A stretch of 64,000 nucleotides of DNA. Source: Segatella copri (GTDB lineage Bacteria; Bacteroidota; Bacteroidia; Bacteroidales; Bacteroidaceae). Position numbers and translations under genes: made by a program. The notes below the pieces were generated by a model. That model ran no database searches and was not told where the DNA came from. It was given only the letters and a program-made list of their open reading frames with translations. Shown here piece by piece: positions 60,283 to 64,000 of this stretch. The stretch spans positions 3,371,501-3,435,500 of the forward strand of contig NZ_JAPDUW010000001.1 of NCBI RefSeq assembly GCF_026015295.1, given 5' to 3'. Each line of letters opens with the position of its first letter. The stretch's first letter is position 1.

Positions 60283-60314
60283 GTGAAGAGTGAAGAACGA
60301 AGAGTGAAGAATTC
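60283..60314. repeat. Dispersed repeat, copy D (identical to copy A)
   Basis: All 32 bases match 11909-11940. It lies between the methylase start and its promoter. Confidence 0.75.
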
Positions 60315-60686
60315 GTCGGCTACTCTTGCGTTGTCTCTTCCTGTTGGCAAAGGTAATAACTTTTTCTTAAAACGCCAAGAGCAACAGCCAAAAATGTATC
60401 GGCTGCCGCTCTATTATTTGCTTTTGACATTTGCTTGCTCAATTAATCTTTTTTTCTTTTTCCTCACTAAATGCCTTTATCATTATTTATAGTCTTTGCA
60501 ATCTTAACACTACAATAAACGTGCGCCAATGCTATAACAACCGTTAAAAACCAAGTCTTATTTCGAAATTTCATCCGTTTTTTATTCTTTTGTTTCCATT
60601 TTAGCGATATTTTTCGTATATTCGCATTCGCAATCGGGAAACCGACAACGCAAAAAATAAAAAATGAATGCAAAAACAAATATCTT
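60315..60686. other. Spacer between the restriction-modification gene and the KilA-N remnant
   Basis: It contains the methylase promoter box and AT-rich sequence. A minus-strand 88-codon frame at 60467-60733 shows only hydrophobic and low-complexity residues and overlaps the KilA-N start; it is not considered a gene. Confidence 0.5.
60348..60355 (-). promoter_or_regulatory. -7 box for the restriction-modification gene
   Basis: TACCTTTG on the minus strand, 74 bp before the start; the dispersed repeat lies in the leader. Confidence 0.55.
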
Positions 60687-60854
60687 ATGGCAAAGATTAT
60701 TGTAAGAAACCAAACGAAAAAAACACTAACCAAAGATGGTGTTGATTACATCTGCATTACCGATATAGCATGGCAGAAGAATCCCATTGAACCCAAAGAT
60801 GTGGTAAAGAATTGGTTGCGTTCCAAAAACACCTTGGAGTACTTAGGACTTTGA
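60687..60854 (+). pseudogene. Truncated KilA-N domain gene
   Basis: The 55-residue frame MAKIIVRNQ..., with DYICITDIAW and VVKNWLRSKNTLEYLGL, matches the N-terminal half of KilA-N DNA-binding proteins. The stop is a TGA where family members carry Trp (LGLWE). In the same frame EHLSPIRW follows, but the sequence then degrades. So the gene is broken by a Trp-to-stop change plus loss of the rest. Confidence 0.7.
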
Positions 60855-60921
60855 GAGCATTTGAGCCCGATTCGATGGGTGGAACTACCCCATGCTGTAG
60901 TATTATTAAATTTTATCAACT

Positions 60922-61530
60922 ATGAATAGTAAGAATTTATACTTTACAATCTTCTCTTTAATCCTTTTAGGATTTATCTTTTCTTGTGCAGAGAATAGTA
61001 ATAAGTGTAGTCCTTCTTATGCAAGCAACATAGAACAACTTAATGAAAAGTTATATGATTCTTATGCAAATGTTGCAGTAAGGAAAAACAACACAACATC
61101 TGATGACATAATAACACCAGAATATTTTGGAGGCTCATATGTCAAGGCAAATAAACTTATTGTCATGGTCAAAAATGGAAGTCCAAAAGGAATAGAAGAT
61201 ATAAAGAAAAGACTAGGCACGGATTCAAATGTGACATTTGTATCTTGTACTTATTCTCTTCAAGAATTAAAAGAATTAAACGCTAAATTGAAAGTATCTT
61301 TTGCCAAGAAAGCTGCATTGCGAGACGAAATTGGGTGGGTTGCTGTTGGTATCAGACCTATTCAAAATAGAATTGTCGTATATTTGAATAATGCTTCTAA
61401 TAAAAATATCTCTAAATTCAAGAATGAAATTTGCAATTCAGATAAAATAATTTTTGATCAGTTGGAAATAGAGCCAATTGAAATACAAAAAGATACAGCA
61501 AAAGACGAAAAAGTAGGAAGTCCCTCATAA
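60922..61530 (+). CDS. Lipoprotein of unknown function
   Basis: The 202-residue product has a signal peptide with lipobox IFSC (Cys22), then AENSNKC. The rest is a basic, helix-rich, AT-rich gene product without a recognised domain. Codon use is more AT-rich than neighbouring housekeeping genes, which hints at horizontal origin. Its last codons (GSPS) and stop are part of the first copy of the TCCCTCATAAAA repeat. Confidence 0.6.
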   Translation: MNSKNLYFTIFSLILLGFIFSCAENSNKCSPSYASNIEQLNEKLYDSYANVAVRKNNTTSDDIITPEYFGGSYVKANKLIVMVKNGSPKGIEDIKKRLGTDSNVTFVSCTYSLQELKELNAKLKVSFAKKAALRDEIGWVAVGIRPIQNRIVVYLNNASNKNISKFKNEICNSDKIIFDQLEIEPIEIQKDTAKDEKVGSPS

Positions 61531-61600
61531 AAGTGTATGGATAACTCGAAAAGTCCCTCATAAAAGTGTGTTAATCTTCTAAAAAGTCCCTCATAAAAAT
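61519..61600. repeat. Three repeats of AGTCCCTCATAAAA
   Basis: Copies at 61519, 61552 and 61585 with a 33-bp period; the first two extend to AGTCCCTCATAAAAGTGT. Confidence 0.75.
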
Positions 61601-61875
61601 ATGATAGATTTTGCCATTTCATTGTTTTTCAGTCTTTTGCAGCAAGAATACAATAATGATACCATGAGTATATGAAGGAGATGATGTCGCATCGCAACCT
61701 TTTTGATGGCTTTTCTGTCTAATAACTAGACAGCAGTGTCAAGTATTTAGACAGGTCATCTTATGACCTTTTTTCTATATATTCTGATAATCAGTCGTTT
61801 ATGTTTTTGGCATAGCCGTTGCCTTGCTATTTTGCAACAAATAAGAATAGTAACAACATAAAGAATAATAAGACA
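61601..61875. other. Spacer before the receptor gene
   Basis: It contains a CTGTCTA/TAGACAG inverted repeat near 61718-61735, a terminator and a weak promoter (TTTG-N18-TATTTTG, 61806-61834). No gene is seen. Confidence 0.45.
61753..61774 (+). terminator. Small terminator before the receptor gene
   Basis: AGGTCAT-CTT-ATGACCT followed by TTTTTT. Confidence 0.75.
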
Positions 61876-64000
61876 ATGAAAAGACTTGCGTTAGTAGCAT
61901 CCTTCTGTGGCATTACCATAACACAGATGATGGCACAGAACATCAATGGTGAACAGATTTCCGACACGACCCTATTTGATAAGTTCTCCAAAGAACTTGG
62001 CGAAGTGGTGGTGAAAGCTCATCTTCCTCAATATAAGAAGACCCACGAAGGACTGCTGACCAACGTGGCAGGAACCGTGCTTAGCAAGATGGGTACGGCA
62101 GAAGATGTATTGAAGCATGTGCCGAGTATCGTGAAGAAGAAAGATGGATATGAGGTGGTCGGCAAGGGTACACCTATTATATATATCAACGGCAGGAAGA
62201 TGCAAGACATCAGTGAGTTGGATAACATCAAATCTTCTGACATCAAGAGTGTGGAAGTCATCCAGAATCCAGGAGCTACCTACGATGCTTCGGTAAATGC
62301 AGTAATCAAAATCAAGACCATCAAGAAGAAAGGAGAAGGTATCGGCTTTGATACTCGCTCTGTGTATTGGTATAATAAGCACGACAATACCATCCAACAG
62401 GTTAACATGAACTATCGTCATAATGGACTGAATCTCTTTGCCACTTATAAGTTCTCTGATGCAACATGGATGCAAAAGGCCATCTACGAGCAGACTGTAC
62501 ATGTAGATACGCTTTGGCAACAGCATAACAACAACGAAGTAACTGGTCGCATAGAATCGCACCGTCTTATCAGTGGTTTTAGCTATGATTTCAATGCCAA
62601 TCATTCCATTGGTGCGAGATACACCTTGACCTCGCCAGGCTATTCTCGCTCAAAAGATTTTTTCGATAGTCAGGTAACTGCCGACGGTAAGTTTTACGAC
62701 TATATCAAAACCGATGGTCTGACGGTCGACAAGAACAGCCCTAGCCATCAATTGAATGCCTACTACAACGGCACATTGGGCAAGACCACTATTGATCTGA
62801 ATACCGACCTCTATTTCAGTACAAACAGGGCTTATGCCTATAGCGATGAACAGAGCCAGGAGCACGATTCTCGTAACATCAACTCCAAGAATCGTGTGAG
62901 CAATAAGATGGTAGCTACCAAACTCGTAATTACCTCTCCTCTCTTAGGCGGTAATCTCTCCTATGGAGCTGAGTATATCCATACCCGTCGCAACGATGAC
63001 TACGAAGTGAACCGCACAGACCTCCTCGCCAACTCTTATAGCAAGTTGGAGGAGCAGACGGCAAGTCCATTCATCCAATATGCGCGCCTCACCCCGATAG
63101 GAAACATCACGGCAGGGTTGCGATACGAGTATGTAAGATTCAAGTATTATGATGCAGGCATCTATCAGCCCGAGCAGAGTCGCTCCTTCCGTAACCTCTT
63201 TCCTACCATCAGCTATGGTGCGAAGGTAGGTAAGGTAATGGCACAGTTGAGCTATTCGGTAAAGACCTCTCGTCCTTCATATAGTCAACTGAGCAACAAT
63301 GTATCTTATATGAATCGATTTACTCGCCAGACTGGTAATCCTTATCTCGACAACGAAACCAATCACAGAGTGGAATTATCGGGTGTATGGAAGTTCATCC
63401 AGTTTATGGTCAACTACAAGGACTCTCGCAATGCCATCATCTATTGGGCGGAGCAAATTCCTGAGAACGAAGCAATTACCATGATAAGTCGTAAGAACGT
63501 GAAGAGTCTCAAGAGCATGACCGCCTACATCAGTGCCGCTCCAAAGATAGGCATTTGGGCGCCGCAAATCAACTTGGGCATGCAGAAACCCTGGTTCACC
63601 CTCCATACTGATGTGGCATCTTATCGCTTGAATCGTCCTATTTTCATGGGCAACTTCAACAATGCCTTCTCCTTGTCATGCGGCATCACCCTTAACGTGG
63701 ATTATCGCTATCAGAGCAAGGGTAACACGATGAACGTATATCTTGCCAAAGAGCAGCATGTACTGGATGTCAGCATCAGCAAGTCATTCCTAAAGGATGC
63801 CCTTACCTTGGAAATAAAAGGCAACGACCTGCTTTATAAATGTTGGGATGCCGACTTACTCTATAACCAGAAGATGGAACTCCTGCAAGTATCTAAGCGA
63901 GGTACGAGAGACCTGCAATTCACCCTTCGCTATAAGTTCAATACCACACGCAGCAAGTACAAGGGAACTGGTGCCGGTAATGCAGAGTTGAATCGACTGT
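61876..64000 (+). CDS. TonB-dependent-type outer-membrane receptor (OMP_b-brl_3), 3' edge at window end
   Basis: The frame is open from ATG 61876 to the last base: 708 codons plus the first T of what is probably the stop codon. A signal peptide ends MMAQ. A plug-like segment follows (LGEVVVKAHLPQYKKT, IIYINGRKM, IKSVEVIQNPGATYDAS), then beta-barrel strands, and it ends LRYKFNTTRSKYKGTGAG and NAELNRL, a normal C-terminus for the family. No CarboxypepD-like N-terminal domain is present. Ligand unknown. Confidence 0.85.
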   Translation, partial: MKRLALVASFCGITITQMMAQNINGEQISDTTLFDKFSKELGEVVVKAHLPQYKKTHEGLLTNVAGTVLSKMGTAEDVLKHVPSIVKKKDGYEVVGKGTPIIYINGRKMQDISELDNIKSSDIKSVEVIQNPGATYDASVNAVIKIKTIKKKGEGIGFDTRSVYWYNKHDNTIQQVNMNYRHNGLNLFATYKFSDATWMQKAIYEQTVHVDTLWQQHNNNEVTGRIESHRLISGFSYDFNANHSIGARYTLTSPGYSRSKDFFDSQVTADGKFYDYIKTDGLTVDKNSPSHQLNAYYNGTLGKTTIDLNTDLYFSTNRAYAYSDEQSQEHDSRNINSKNRVSNKMVATKLVITSPLLGGNLSYGAEYIHTRRNDDYEVNRTDLLANSYSKLEEQTASPFIQYARLTPIGNITAGLRYEYVRFKYYDAGIYQPEQSRSFRNLFPTISYGAKVGKVMAQLSYSVKTSRPSYSQLSNNVSYMNRFTRQTGNPYLDNETNHRVELSGVWKFIQFMVNYKDSRNAIIYWAEQIPENEAITMISRKNVKSLKSMTAYISAAPKIGIWAPQINLGMQKPWFTLHTDVASYRLNRPIFMGNFNNAFSLSCGITLNVDYRYQSKGNTMNVYLAKEQHVLDVSISKSFLKDALTLEIKGNDLLYKCWDADLLYNQKMELLQVSKRGTRDLQFTLRYKFNTTRSKYKGTGAGNAELNRL

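Noticed and set aside
60467..60733. 88-codon minus-strand hydrophobic frame
   Set aside because: It is antisense to the KilA-N start and made of AT-rich low-complexity codons.

Overview
The window reads as chromosome of a gut Bacteroidales bacterium, most likely a Prevotella/Segatella (S. copri-like) species. This is inferred from the protein families (SOTCase-type ArgF', TPR hybrid two-component regulator, DUF6377 regulator, lipoproteins with Bacteroidota-style lipoboxes, a Prevotella-type surface protein tail) and from many promoters of the Bacteroidota form TTTG-N19-TAnnTTTG. Several have exactly that spacing (murF, efp, the SufT-like gene, the PASTA operon, the integrase). Shine-Dalgarno sequences are mostly absent, so several starts were set by placing the ATG downstream of the -7 box. 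No tRNA, rRNA or CRISPR array was seen.

Layout. 0-8.4 kb: a ThiD-like domain fused to an AraC HTH, envelope lipoproteins, an IS630 inside a palindromic repeat, pdxST (PLP synthase), then a 0.9 kb repeat-rich spacer with gene debris. 8.4-24 kb is mostly housekeeping: murF; an operon of small membrane proteins with folP and cdaA; pta-ackA; a KdgK-like kinase; lpxH; a SufT-like gene; radC; a glycosyltransferase; efp; rpmH; and an envelope operon (PASTA protein, rluD, ddl, acyltransferase). 24-33 kb: a heme-motif TolB-like lipoprotein with a DUF6057 protein, a Rid-family protein, proA-argF' and a DUF1016 nuclease-like gene. 33-39 kb is a decayed mobile region: an IntDOT-like integrase with a small RhuM-like partner, nested inverted repeats, two different IS110-family elements in tandem each with a candidate bridge-RNA locus, and a long cruciform. 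39-49 kb: a lipoprotein, a TPR hybrid sensor/AraC regulator, a secreted surface protein, then debris (a proB fragment, a lipoprotein pseudogene, a lactonase fragment) around an ATPase gene. 49-57 kb: a DUF6377 regulator divergent from a GH36 alpha-galactosidase, then proB, an acyl-CoA ligase, an XRE-cupin regulator and proC. 57-64 kb: an MmeI-like single-chain restriction-modification enzyme, a broken KilA-N gene, a lipoprotein and a TonB-dependent-type outer-membrane receptor that runs to the window edge.

How the genes work together. proB, proA and proC give proline synthesis from glutamate, and argF' belongs to the succinylated arginine route, but the genes are split over 27 kb, with a diverged proB fragment between them. 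pta and ackA form acetate and ATP. pdxS and pdxT make PLP. murF, ddl, lpxH and the acyltransferase build envelope precursors. The strongest candidate for a new system is the IS110 pair. Both left ends carry a TACCTTTG promoter box, a closed 9-bp long-range stem with different sequence in each element, a shared GCCCTTTC block, and a copy of the GTGAACT word that also ends each element. Other leads are the degenerate kinase-AraC fusion and the paired single-helix microproteins upstream of folP-cdaA.
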